Assembly (NCBI GenBank): GCA_947459055.1
Contig: CANHCG010000116.1
Location: 1 to 6,252, forward strand
DNA length: 6,252 nucleotides
Reading direction: 5' to 3'
Source: Cytophagaceae bacterium
Lineage (GTDB): Bacteria > Bacteroidota > Bacteroidia > Cytophagales > Spirosomataceae
Shown: one piece after another, positions 1 through 6,252 of the stretch
Numbering within the stretch: the stretch's first letter is position 1
Layout of the letters: each line of letters starts with the position of its first letter
Made by a program: the position numbers and the translations under genes
The notes under the pieces: generated by a model
Told to the model about the DNA's origin: nothing
The model's database searches: none
Seen by the model: only the letters and a program-made list of their open reading frames with translations

Positions 1-62
1 ATAATACCCCATTTTAAGGCTATGACCGTTGGCGACAATCGATTTTCTTCTGAAATTCCCAT
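1..62 (-). CDS. Start of a second DUF4199-like membrane protein (partial, runs off the window)
   Basis: An ATG at 62-60 opens a frame with no stop to the window edge: 20 codons beginning MGISEENRLSP and ending VIALKWGI. A short polar head followed by ALKWG-I at the entrance to a first membrane helix is the usual N-terminus of DUF4199 proteins, and this gene directly follows another DUF4199-like gene (TAA-AACG-ATG, 4-bp gap). Upstream in the same frame there is a TGA at 92-90 and no other ATG, which supports this start. Only the N-terminus is visible, so the family call is an inference from a few residues and context. Confidence 0.5.
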   Translation of the reverse strand, partial: MGISEENRLSPTVIALKWGI

Positions 63-66
63 CGTT

Positions 67-576
67 TTATTGTTTAAAATATAGTGAAATCAATAAATTA
101 GGTAAAAAGGCCAACGCGATTTTTTGAGATATCTCATCCTTCGCAATGCTTCCTGGTGAAATGCCATTAATTCCTTCTAATAAATTTTTATAATACTCAA
201 TTCCTTCCTGTTCAATAATTTTAGCTTTATAAACCTGTAATTCACTGATGCTTAATTGTATATACTCATTCAAAACCCCTTGCCCAATCTCCATTTGGTA
301 AAAATAATACAATGCAGCCCCACTAAAAATAGCCACACACAGTACAAAGAGGTATTGAAACAAAAACAATTTTAAAAAATGTACTGAGTGTCCAGCATTA
401 AATTTCTTAACTAATAGATACTGAAAAACCAAGATAATCACATAACTAGGTGCTTTCTTTCCACCTAGCGGAATTATACCACCTAGATAAAGAAAAAAGC
501 AATAAAGCCCCATTAAAAAAACAGCCAACACACTAGCTCCTACCCAAACAGGCCATTTAGCCAATAAATCCCTCAT
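67..576 (-). CDS. Small multi-span membrane protein, DUF4199-like
   Basis: The function is unknown. The 169-residue protein has four hydrophobic segments at about residues 9-31, 43-56, 67-92 and 152-167. A polar, probably helical stretch (about 97-150) lies between the third and fourth and includes QVYKAKIIEQEGIEYYKNLLEGI. This plan, paired N-terminal helices, a conserved-length third helix, an amphipathic Glu/Lys-rich loop, then a last helix ending in a basic tail (LYFKQ), matches DUF4199, an uncharacterised Bacteroidota inner-membrane family; the match is by pattern and not by search. There is no signal peptide separate from the first helix. The ATG lies 5 bp after the pyrC-like stop (TAA-TATTT-ATG) without Shine-Dalgarno, so translation is probably linked to the upstream gene. 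The next gene starts 4 bp after its stop and appears related, making a tandem pair. Alternative: a lone unclassified membrane protein. Confidence 0.72.
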   Translation of the reverse strand: MRDLLAKWPVWVGASVLAVFLMGLYCFFLYLGGIIPLGGKKAPSYVIILVFQYLLVKKFNAGHSVHFLKLFLFQYLFVLCVAIFSGAALYYFYQMEIGQGVLNEYIQLSISELQVYKAKIIEQEGIEYYKNLLEGINGISPGSIAKDEISQKIALAFLPNLLISLYFKQ

Positions 577-581
577 AAATA

Positions 582-1877
582 TTACATTGAATAAACTATG
601 TTTTCCCCATGCATTACATGAAGAATTCGTTCAGTGAATGTTTCACCCAAAAACACTGAATTTTTAGATTTACCTGCGATATCAGTTACTTGATAAGCAT
701 AAGAATCTACTTCTTGAAACAGGATACCTTTGACTATCTCACCAACTCCCAATTGAGAAGATTTAATTCCAGCCAATTTGGCCGGATTAGCCGATATATA
801 TCGATCCCAATTAGCAATTTTCTTAGCTTGTGCTTGTTTCTTCCACATTAAAACCAAGGTTTCTAAACCAATCGTTCCAAAAGACGCATGATCAAATTCA
901 AGTTCCTTCGCTTCCTGCTCATGTGGACAATGATCCGAAACCACGGCATCAATCGTTCCATCTGCAATCCCCTTCCATAAGCCAGACAAATCTTTATCCG
1001 ATCTAAACGGTGGATTCACTTTTTTCAAGGTATCAAATCCTGAAACCGCTTCCTCCGTATAAACCAACGAATGAATGGCCACATCTGCGCTAACAGGAAG
1101 TCCCTTCTTCTTTGCTTGTCGGATTAATTCAACCGAATTAGTCGAGGAAAGACAAGAAAAATGAAGACGGAAATCAGCATGCGTATGACCAAAAGAATTA
1201 CTTAATACATAGTCTAACAAGTCTAAATCCCGTTTAATACTCAAAGTCTCTGACAAAACAGGTATTCCTTTTAAGCCCAATAGAGTACTTTGTAAACCCT
1301 CATGTACTTGGCCGTACAAGGATAAACCCGACGTATCAGGTCTGGAAACTAAAGTAACCGGCAAGGTTTGAAGATATTGAAGACTTTTCGCCATTAAATC
1401 CACAGATTGAAGACTTCCATCCCCATGCGAAAACCAAGTTGCACCGGCCCGATGCAAATCAAACAAATCACTAAAATTCTCCCCTTTATTATCAATCGAT
1501 AAAGGAGCCATTGGATGAAAATGAATACCAAATTCAGCTGATTTAGATCGAATCAACTGAATAGCCTCCGGTTGCTGAGGTACAGGATTACCCGTTGGTA
1601 ATAATAACACATCCAACACACCGCCCTTTTTTGCAGCTGCCGTTAAGCTATGCCAATCTTCCCGAAACTCACCACCTGGCAAGGTATGATGTACCCGTAA
1701 ATCCACCACGGCAGGTGCCCAGGATAAACCCTTTTGTTCAATTCGTAAATCTGATTTCGCCTCAATCGAAGGAGCGATTTGAATCCACCGACCGTTTTCG
1801 GCTAACATGTCCACCCGCTGGTTGTAAAACTCAGACTGGCTATCCTGTACAAGAATTGACTTTAATAAGATACGCAT
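582..1877 (-). CDS. pyrC: Dihydroorotase-family protein (PyrC-like) with degenerate metal site
   Basis: The 431-residue cytoplasmic amidohydrolase-fold protein has the layout and length of class I dihydroorotase, which interconverts carbamoyl aspartate and dihydroorotate in pyrimidine synthesis. Family landmarks visible are VVDLRVHHTLPGGEFREDW (57-75), LLPTGNPVPQ (92-101), LHRAGATWFSHGDG (141-154), LGLKGIP (200-206), LSSTNSVELIRQAKKKGL (243-260), KVNPPFR (286-292), VVSDHCPHE (312-320) and FGTIGLET (333-340). The canonical ligands are poorly kept: HxH reads R61-V-H63, the third His is Ser178 (VSRPD), the fourth is Cys242 (SCLSST), and FSDDG has become FSHGDG. Only His63 and Asp315 are clearly retained. 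Bacteroidota commonly carry such a divergent paralogue, so it may be a structural partner of aspartate transcarbamoylase (like PyrC' of Pseudomonas) or an enzyme with an altered metal site. ATG at 1877 is preceded by AATAAAAAAGGC. The downstream gene begins 5 bp after the stop, suggesting co-transcription. The family is sure; the activity and the symbol are less so. Confidence 0.88.
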   Translation of the reverse strand: MRILLKSILVQDSQSEFYNQRVDMLAENGRWIQIAPSIEAKSDLRIEQKGLSWAPAVVDLRVHHTLPGGEFREDWHSLTAAAKKGGVLDVLLLPTGNPVPQQPEAIQLIRSKSAEFGIHFHPMAPLSIDNKGENFSDLFDLHRAGATWFSHGDGSLQSVDLMAKSLQYLQTLPVTLVSRPDTSGLSLYGQVHEGLQSTLLGLKGIPVLSETLSIKRDLDLLDYVLSNSFGHTHADFRLHFSCLSSTNSVELIRQAKKKGLPVSADVAIHSLVYTEEAVSGFDTLKKVNPPFRSDKDLSGLWKGIADGTIDAVVSDHCPHEQEAKELEFDHASFGTIGLETLVLMWKKQAQAKKIANWDRYISANPAKLAGIKSSQLGVGEIVKGILFQEVDSYAYQVTDIAGKSKNSVFLGETFTERILHVMHGENIVYSM

Positions 1878-1891
1878 GCCTTTTTTATTCT

Positions 1892-1918
1892 AAAAAAAAA
1901 CCCTGTTTAACAGGGTTT
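1892..1918 (-). terminator. Rho-independent terminator after gcvH
   Basis: Read on the minus strand, AAACCCTG - TTAAA - CAGGGTTT forms a perfect 8-bp stem with a 5-base loop (1918-1898), and the T-run continues to 1892, giving nine consecutive T including the end of the stem. It starts 5 bp after the gcvH stop and ends about 14 bp before the pyrC-like ATG. It terminates minus-strand transcripts; on the plus strand only TTT-G follows the stem, so bidirectional use is unlikely. Confidence 0.88.
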
Positions 1919-1923
1919 GTAAA

Positions 1924-2304
1924 TCAATGTCCGACAAATGATTGATAGGTTGTTACGTCCATCAATTGGCCTAAATCAGCCACCTCATTCAGTTTAAGTT
2001 TCACAATCCAACCTTCACCATATGGATCCGTATTGATCAATTCTGGGCTGTTGTTCAATGCTGTATTAAATTCCACTACCTCCGCTCCCACTGGGATAAA
2101 TAAATCCGATACTGTTTTAACTGCCTCAACCGTTCCAAAAACACCGTCCTTAGCAATACTTTTCCCAACCGTCTCCACCTCCACAAACACAATATCCCCT
2201 AATTCACTTTGCGCAAAATCCGTAATTCCCACCACCGCTAAATCACCCTCCATCTTTATCCACTCGTGCTCCTGTGTGTATTTTAAATCTGCTGGAAAAT
2301 TCAT
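1924..2304 (-). CDS. gcvH: Glycine cleavage system H protein (lipoyl carrier)
   Basis: This is the cytoplasmic shuttle protein of the glycine cleavage complex. Its lipoyl-lysine arm carries the aminomethyl group from P protein (glycine decarboxylase) to T protein and is reoxidised by L protein. The 126-residue length is normal for the family. Diagnostic stretches are YTQEHEWI (9-16), VGITDFAQSELGDIVFVE (25-42), the lipoylation site GTVEAVKTVSDL with Lys63 as the modified residue, and the C-terminal NTDPYGEGWIVKL (91-103). The ATG start is preceded by an A-rich leader without Shine-Dalgarno, usual for Bacteroidota. It follows sprA by 73 bp and is closed by an intrinsic terminator just after its TGA stop, so it probably forms its own short transcript. 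The P, T and L protein genes are not in the window. Placement beside sprA recurs in Bacteroidota, although no functional link to secretion is evident from the sequence. Confidence 0.97.
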   Translation of the reverse strand: MNFPADLKYTQEHEWIKMEGDLAVVGITDFAQSELGDIVFVEVETVGKSIAKDGVFGTVEAVKTVSDLFIPVGAEVVEFNTALNNSPELINTDPYGEGWIVKLKLNEVADLGQLMDVTTYQSFVGH

Positions 2305-2323
2305 ATCTGTTATTTTTTGCTTG

Positions 2324-2355
2324 CAAAGGTCACGAAATTCATGATTTATTGCAAA
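2324..2355 (-). promoter_or_regulatory. Candidate Bacteroidota-type promoter of gcvH
   Basis: On the minus strand, TTTG (2355-2352) is followed after exactly 20 bp by GACCTTTG (2331-2324). The Bacteroidota primary sigma consensus is about TTTG at -33 and TAnnTTTG at -7 with roughly 19-21 bp between them. The -7 box differs only in its first base (G for T). It lies about 20 bp before the gcvH ATG, giving a very short leader containing the A-rich stretch GCAAAAAATAAC and no Shine-Dalgarno. Position and spacing support the call; function is inferred. Confidence 0.5.
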
Positions 2356-2377
2356 CTATTTTAATCAATTAATTGAT

Positions 2378-5300
2378 TTATTCACTTAAACTATATCGAA
2401 TTTGGAAACCTCCTGCCACCGTCGACCGATAAAACGAATTGGAAACCAAGGGATTATTAAACATTTTGTCAAAATAAGCTGTCACTGATAATTTATCACT
2501 GACTGCATACGAAACCTGTGGCCTAAATTGGAAATTATAAAAACCTTGTGTCACCACCGTTTCCGCGTCCAATTTACGTTGCAAAGTCTGCGTATCCCGA
2601 ATCGTCAAATTACAATTGAATCTGAAATCATTCGGTAATCGAACTCGACGACCATTAATCTTAAATGGAATCAACATATTCGCCTTCGTAAACCCAATCG
2701 AGAAAGTTAAATCTTTATTCGACAATTCAGCCACTTGTGAATTTGATAAATTCAAGCCCACATTTCGATCCTGATTATATTCCAAACGCAAGGAAACACG
2801 GCTTTTTGTTATCGCATTAATTCCAATCAACGGTGAAAAACGCTCCGAAAAGGAAATCGTACTCATCACATACACAGGGATCAACGCATTTGTTTTTTCG
2901 TCAAATCGACTCGACAAAGGATACAATAAACTCGTTAATGTCAAGTTTAAATAATCATTTTCCAATTGGCCATATTCCAAAGAAGACACAAAATTCCCCA
3001 CCGAATAAGTACTCGAATACATATGATTAATCGTAAAGGATGAAAATTTCTTGCCAATCCATGGCATCAAATTCATGCCATTATAATCTACTTTCCAATT
3101 AGGCAATGGAATCGAATAAAAAGGTGAATACTTCACATCAGAAGCCGCCACACCTGAATAGGCAGCAAAAAAGGAAGGAATCAACACATCCTGTGAATTC
3201 ACATTGTACAAACCTCCTTCCGCAGTTTGAGTTTTATTAAGGCGTTTCAACAACACATCTCGGTTTGACCGAAACTCCTCAAACACCACCGCAGGATCTT
3301 TGAATGCTGTCATAAATGATAAAAAGGACATCGAATAATTTCCTGAACGCAAAGGACTTTGGGATTTAAATGGCCCATTGGTAACGCTAGGTCTAAAAAA
3401 TTCTTGGTAATTATCCCCTTTATTATAATTTCCTTCGACTTGAATCCGTAAGTCCTTATTGGGCTCCAACTGGGTGATATACGAAAACTTCTCCTGCTTA
3501 ATCTGTGTAAAAGGTATGTTTTGGACTATACTTTTGGATAACCAACCATTTTGTGCCGCTGTAAATCGTACCTGATCCGATTGTCCTCCCGAAATAAAAT
3601 CAAAGCCCGGTGCCCCTGAATTGGCATTCATACCCAATAATCCTGGATTAGGTAAAAATCCAGGCAACGTAGTCGATTCATTGATCGAATAATTCACTTG
3701 AATTCCTCGCAAGGTAAGCAACAAGCGGGTCAATGACTTCAGCGCAGATTTAGGTGCAATTAATATCTCTTCCTCATCACCTGGATTTCTAGCTACGTTT
3801 TTTCCCTGTGGTGTCGCTGAATTCGCCCATCGCAAAGCCTTAATTCGATTATACAAGGCCACAAAATCGACTTTCCCATTCAAACCTCGCTCCCGCGTAT
3901 TCTTAATAATATTTCCAAAAGGTAAATCCAATGAATCACGTATATCAAACGAATTAGCAAAATACGTATAGCCGATCCGATGCGTATAATCGGCATTTAC
4001 CCAATCGGTCAATGGTAATTTTTGTAGGGGCAATCGCCAAATCAATCCGGCTTGTTGGTCGAAATTCTTCGCCCGTCCCAAGGAACGAATATTCCTCATG
4101 ACAGAATCTTTCTTTGCCTGTGTATCTAAATCCCCAAAAGGCTCATCGATAATCGAATTGACCAACGTATTATAGTTCAACAATACCGATTTCGTCAAAT
4201 TCCAATTCAACGCATATTGTCGATTAAAAAACCAATACTTCTCAAACTGAGGCGCCACCCCAGCCGTCGTTAATTCACCATTTCGCAATTGTGTCTTCAC
4301 AAAACTCCGATCCATTTCCGCACGAACCGTTATCGAACTAGGAATTAAGTTAACATTGAAATCCTTCAATAAACCAAGCCATGGTGTGTTCATCCCCGCT
4401 TTCGAAAAGGGTTCCCAAAAAATAGAATTAGCTGAATAAGAATAAAGAATACTTCCCCGCTGACTTAATTGGGCAAAACTTTGAATCAATGTACTCGAGC
4501 GAATCATCTCAGAATAAGCATAGGAGAATGAAAAATTCGACAAATCCCACACATAGGCATGTTTGGCTAACGCACTTCGAATCTTCCGAACATTCGTAAA
4601 ATTAAATCCACGTCGTTCCGTATTGTCTTGCACCAGGTTTAGGTAATTCTGCTTTTCGGCCTCGGAACCAGCAAGTCGGTAGGAATTCGTCAGAAATATA
4701 TCGGGATCCAAGGGGTCAAATTGTGGGCTTATATTCCTTCGATCATACGAAATGTAAAATGGAATACGGAAATTCCAGTTCGCCGGCAAAAACTTCTCCA
4801 AATTCAAATTCGCCGTCAAAGCAAACTCATACATATTATCGCGTGAACGCTCAGATATCTTCGATTGAACCCCGCCAAAGCCATAGTTTTTAAAACTACC
4901 ATTCATGGTCACTTGGCCAATATCAGCTAATTTAATCCCTAATTTACCCACGGCGGCCTCTCCAGAAGTCTGATCAAAACCAGAGGCACGCAACTCATTC
5001 ACCCAAACACAAAACGAATGATTAACCATATCCCGATTTCGAACCCCTATCATCATAGTCATCGTGGCACTTTGATCCGGCCGCCCCATCACGGTAATTC
5101 GATATTTTTTACCAGTAGAACTGATCATATCCATCGTGAAGCGGTTATTTAAGGAGCCATTTTTTTGATCACGCGCAATCTTAACTTGCTTCATTAACTC
5201 AAACTCAATGTCAAACTCATTTTCCAAAGGCCAAATTTCCGTATCCAAACTTTGTCCTTTTTGTGTCTGCGTCAAACCGATATTTTCAACTTCATAATAA

Positions 5301-6252
5301 TTATCCGTCAAATCTGTACCTAATCGCAAAAATGTCGAAACCTTACCTGTAACCAATTCCGAACTTTGCAAGGAAACAAACATGCGTAATCGTTTGTAAT
5401 TGATAAAATCAAACATGGTGTTCTTAAACACTCCTCGCGCATCCCCAGGACGTAAATCATCGACACAAAGACTCATCGATTGTTCATTCAATCGCGCATT
5501 ATTAATCGTCGTAATATCCTGATCACGGACAAAACCTGGTGGAACAACATAAGGAATCGAATTCCCTTTAGCAGCAGGCCCATTTTCCTCAATATTCACA
5601 CTCGATACACGAAATTTAGCATCATATGGTTCAGGAAAATCTTGTCCACTTTTCTTATCCAAATCACCAATGAATTTCCGATAGGAATAGCCTGACAACT
5701 GCAATTGTGCAAACCTTAACACCACCGGATCCGCAAAATCCTGTAACAACATCCTAAAAAAGCGAATCGATTTAAAACTATTGATTTCACCACTCGTCGT
5801 ATAGTTCTTTTTATCCTTAATTGGAATACGGAACAAATACCAATCCACCCCACCTTCATTCACCTTGTCGACCACAAATCCTTGCCCAACAGATAATTGC
5901 CCAGGTTTTAAATCAACCTTATATTCATAATAAGCCTCAACCTCATTAACTGTATTGTCATTATTCAAATCCTCCCGATCGGGCATCATACTATTCGCTT
6001 CTGTAATCGTGGTGTTTGTTGGGTTCTCCGTACTCGGCGAGTTATTTTCTAAACCCATAAAATTTTTATAGCGCTCAACCACACTCTTGGTTTGACTAAA
6101 TTTATCACTCAAATAATGAACAAAATCATCTCCTGCCGGGTCATTTTTAATCGCTGTCAAGGCATTACTGTTCGTCACTTTTCCTGATATTTGAGATACG
6201 TATTCCTTAAAATACGTTTGCTCACTTAACCCATTGGCATCAGCGTTCGTAT
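2378..6252 (-). CDS. sprA: SprA, type IX secretion outer-membrane translocon (C-terminal part; 5' end outside window)
   Basis: SprA (Sov in Porphyromonas) is the very large outer-membrane beta-barrel through which type IX secretion cargo leaves the cell; it is needed for gliding in gliding species. Family members are usually about 2,300-2,500 residues, and about 1,290 codons are visible here. A GTG at 6178 could be taken as a start, but the frame stays open through 24 more codons to the window edge (ending EYVSQISGK just before that Val), so it is internal and the N-terminus and signal peptide lie outside. Recognisable family stretches, from N to C: VVERYKNFMG; an acidic linker with DLNNDNTVNEVE; CVDDLRPGDARGVFKN; and the conserved block WVNELRASGFD...LGIKLADIGQVT...FGGVQ...KFLPANW...DPLDPDIFL (around 4.7-5.0 kb). 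The rest is long, aromatic-rich alternating barrel sequence ending GGFQIRYSLSE, as expected for a last outer-membrane strand. No frameshift or internal stop is seen. Expected partners (PorV, Plug) are not in the window. The family call is very secure. Confidence 0.95.
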   Translation of the reverse strand, partial: TNADANGLSEQTYFKEYVSQISGKVTNSNALTAIKNDPAGDDFVHYLSDKFSQTKSVVERYKNFMGLENNSPSTENPTNTTITEANSMMPDREDLNNDNTVNEVEAYYEYKVDLKPGQLSVGQGFVVDKVNEGGVDWYLFRIPIKDKKNYTTSGEINSFKSIRFFRMLLQDFADPVVLRFAQLQLSGYSYRKFIGDLDKKSGQDFPEPYDAKFRVSSVNIEENGPAAKGNSIPYVVPPGFVRDQDITTINNARLNEQSMSLCVDDLRPGDARGVFKNTMFDFINYKRLRMFVSLQSSELVTGKVSTFLRLGTDLTDNYYEVENIGLTQTQKGQSLDTEIWPLENEFDIEFELMKQVKIARDQKNGSLNNRFTMDMISSTGKKYRITVMGRPDQSATMTMMIGVRNRDMVNHSFCVWVNELRASGFDQTSGEAAVGKLGIKLADIGQVTMNGSFKNYGFGGVQSKISERSRDNMYEFALTANLNLEKFLPANWNFRIPFYISYDRRNISPQFDPLDPDIFLTNSYRLAGSEAEKQNYLNLVQDNTERRGFNFTNVRKIRSALAKHAYVWDLSNFSFSYAYSEMIRSSTLIQSFAQLSQRGSILYSYSANSIFWEPFSKAGMNTPWLGLLKDFNVNLIPSSITVRAEMDRSFVKTQLRNGELTTAGVAPQFEKYWFFNRQYALNWNLTKSVLLNYNTLVNSIIDEPFGDLDTQAKKDSVMRNIRSLGRAKNFDQQAGLIWRLPLQKLPLTDWVNADYTHRIGYTYFANSFDIRDSLDLPFGNIIKNTRERGLNGKVDFVALYNRIKALRWANSATPQGKNVARNPGDEEEILIAPKSALKSLTRLLLTLRGIQVNYSINESTTLPGFLPNPGLLGMNANSGAPGFDFISGGQSDQVRFTAAQNGWLSKSIVQNIPFTQIKQEKFSYITQLEPNKDLRIQVEGNYNKGDNYQEFFRPSVTNGPFKSQSPLRSGNYSMSFLSFMTAFKDPAVVFEEFRSNRDVLLKRLNKTQTAEGGLYNVNSQDVLIPSFFAAYSGVAASDVKYSPFYSIPLPNWKVDYNGMNLMPWIGKKFSSFTINHMYSSTYSVGNFVSSLEYGQLENDYLNLTLTSLLYPLSSRFDEKTNALIPVYVMSTISFSERFSPLIGINAITKSRVSLRLEYNQDRNVGLNLSNSQVAELSNKDLTFSIGFTKANMLIPFKINGRRVRLPNDFRFNCNLTIRDTQTLQRKLDAETVVTQGFYNFQFRPQVSYAVSDKLSVTAYFDKMFNNPLVSNSFYRSTVAGGFQIRYSLSE

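Noticed and set aside
1595..1945. Plus-strand open frame of 116 codons opposite the pyrC-like gene and the terminator.
   Set aside because: It lies antisense to a well-supported gene, has low-complexity Pro/Thr/Arg-rich content, and runs through the terminator hairpin. No family is recognisable.
2033..2344. Plus-strand open frame of 103 codons opposite gcvH.
   Set aside because: It is antisense to gcvH, and its Ser/Thr/Pro-rich translation is what the reverse of the gcvH codons gives. No promoter or family signature is seen.
2363..2378. Perfect 16-bp palindrome AATCAATTAATTGATT touching the sprA stop codon, as a terminator or operator.
   Set aside because: It is almost wholly A/T, would form at most a 6-bp weak stem, and has no T-run after it on either strand. 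A palindrome like this can arise by chance in an AT-rich gap.
2833..3030. Plus-strand short open frame inside sprA (a similar one lies at 5480-5695).
   Set aside because: Both are antisense to conserved sprA coding sequence and have no recognisable protein features.
2378..6178. GTG at 6178 as the sprA start codon, giving a short 1,266-residue SprA.
   Set aside because: The frame continues without a stop for 24 more codons to the window edge, and SprA proteins are normally about twice this length. The short length is a window artefact and not a truncated or split gene.

Overview
The window looks like chromosomal DNA of a Bacteroidota bacterium, probably Cytophagales-like. The evidence is a sprA gene (type IX secretion and gliding, a Bacteroidota-specific family), gcvH directly beside it, starts without Shine-Dalgarno sequences, a promoter-like TTTG-N20-GACCTTTG element of the Bacteroidota type, and a moderately AT-rich composition. 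The genus cannot be fixed from this sequence.

All supported genes lie on the minus strand, so the reading order runs from high to low coordinates. (1) 6252-2378: the C-terminal roughly 1,290 codons of SprA, the giant outer-membrane barrel of the type IX translocon. The frame is open to the window edge, so the gene is cut by the window and does not start inside it. (2) A 73-bp gap with a candidate promoter. (3) 2304-1924: gcvH, the lipoyl carrier protein of the glycine cleavage system. (4) A strong intrinsic terminator at 1918-1892. (5) 1877-582: a dihydroorotase-family protein (PyrC-like) that has lost several canonical metal ligands and is probably a non-catalytic or altered paralogue. (6) 576-67: a small four-helix membrane protein resembling DUF4199. 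(7) 62-1: the first 20 codons of another gene whose N-terminus also looks like a DUF4199 protein.

The window seems to hold two or three transcription units: the end of sprA, gcvH as a nearly monocistronic unit with its own promoter and terminator, and a tightly packed pyrC-like/DUF4199/DUF4199 cluster with 4-5 bp gaps. The terminator ends only about 14 bp before the pyrC-like start, which leaves no room for a promoter after it. That cluster is therefore either expressed by read-through or from a promoter inside or upstream of gcvH. The genes share no obvious pathway; sprA-gcvH adjacency is a known Bacteroidota neighbourhood.

I see no mobile element, CRISPR array, tRNA, rRNA or defence system. 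The points most worth a second look are the degenerate active site of the PyrC-like protein, the terminator placed against its start codon, and an EF-hand-like loop in SprA. I do not see a new multi-gene system here.
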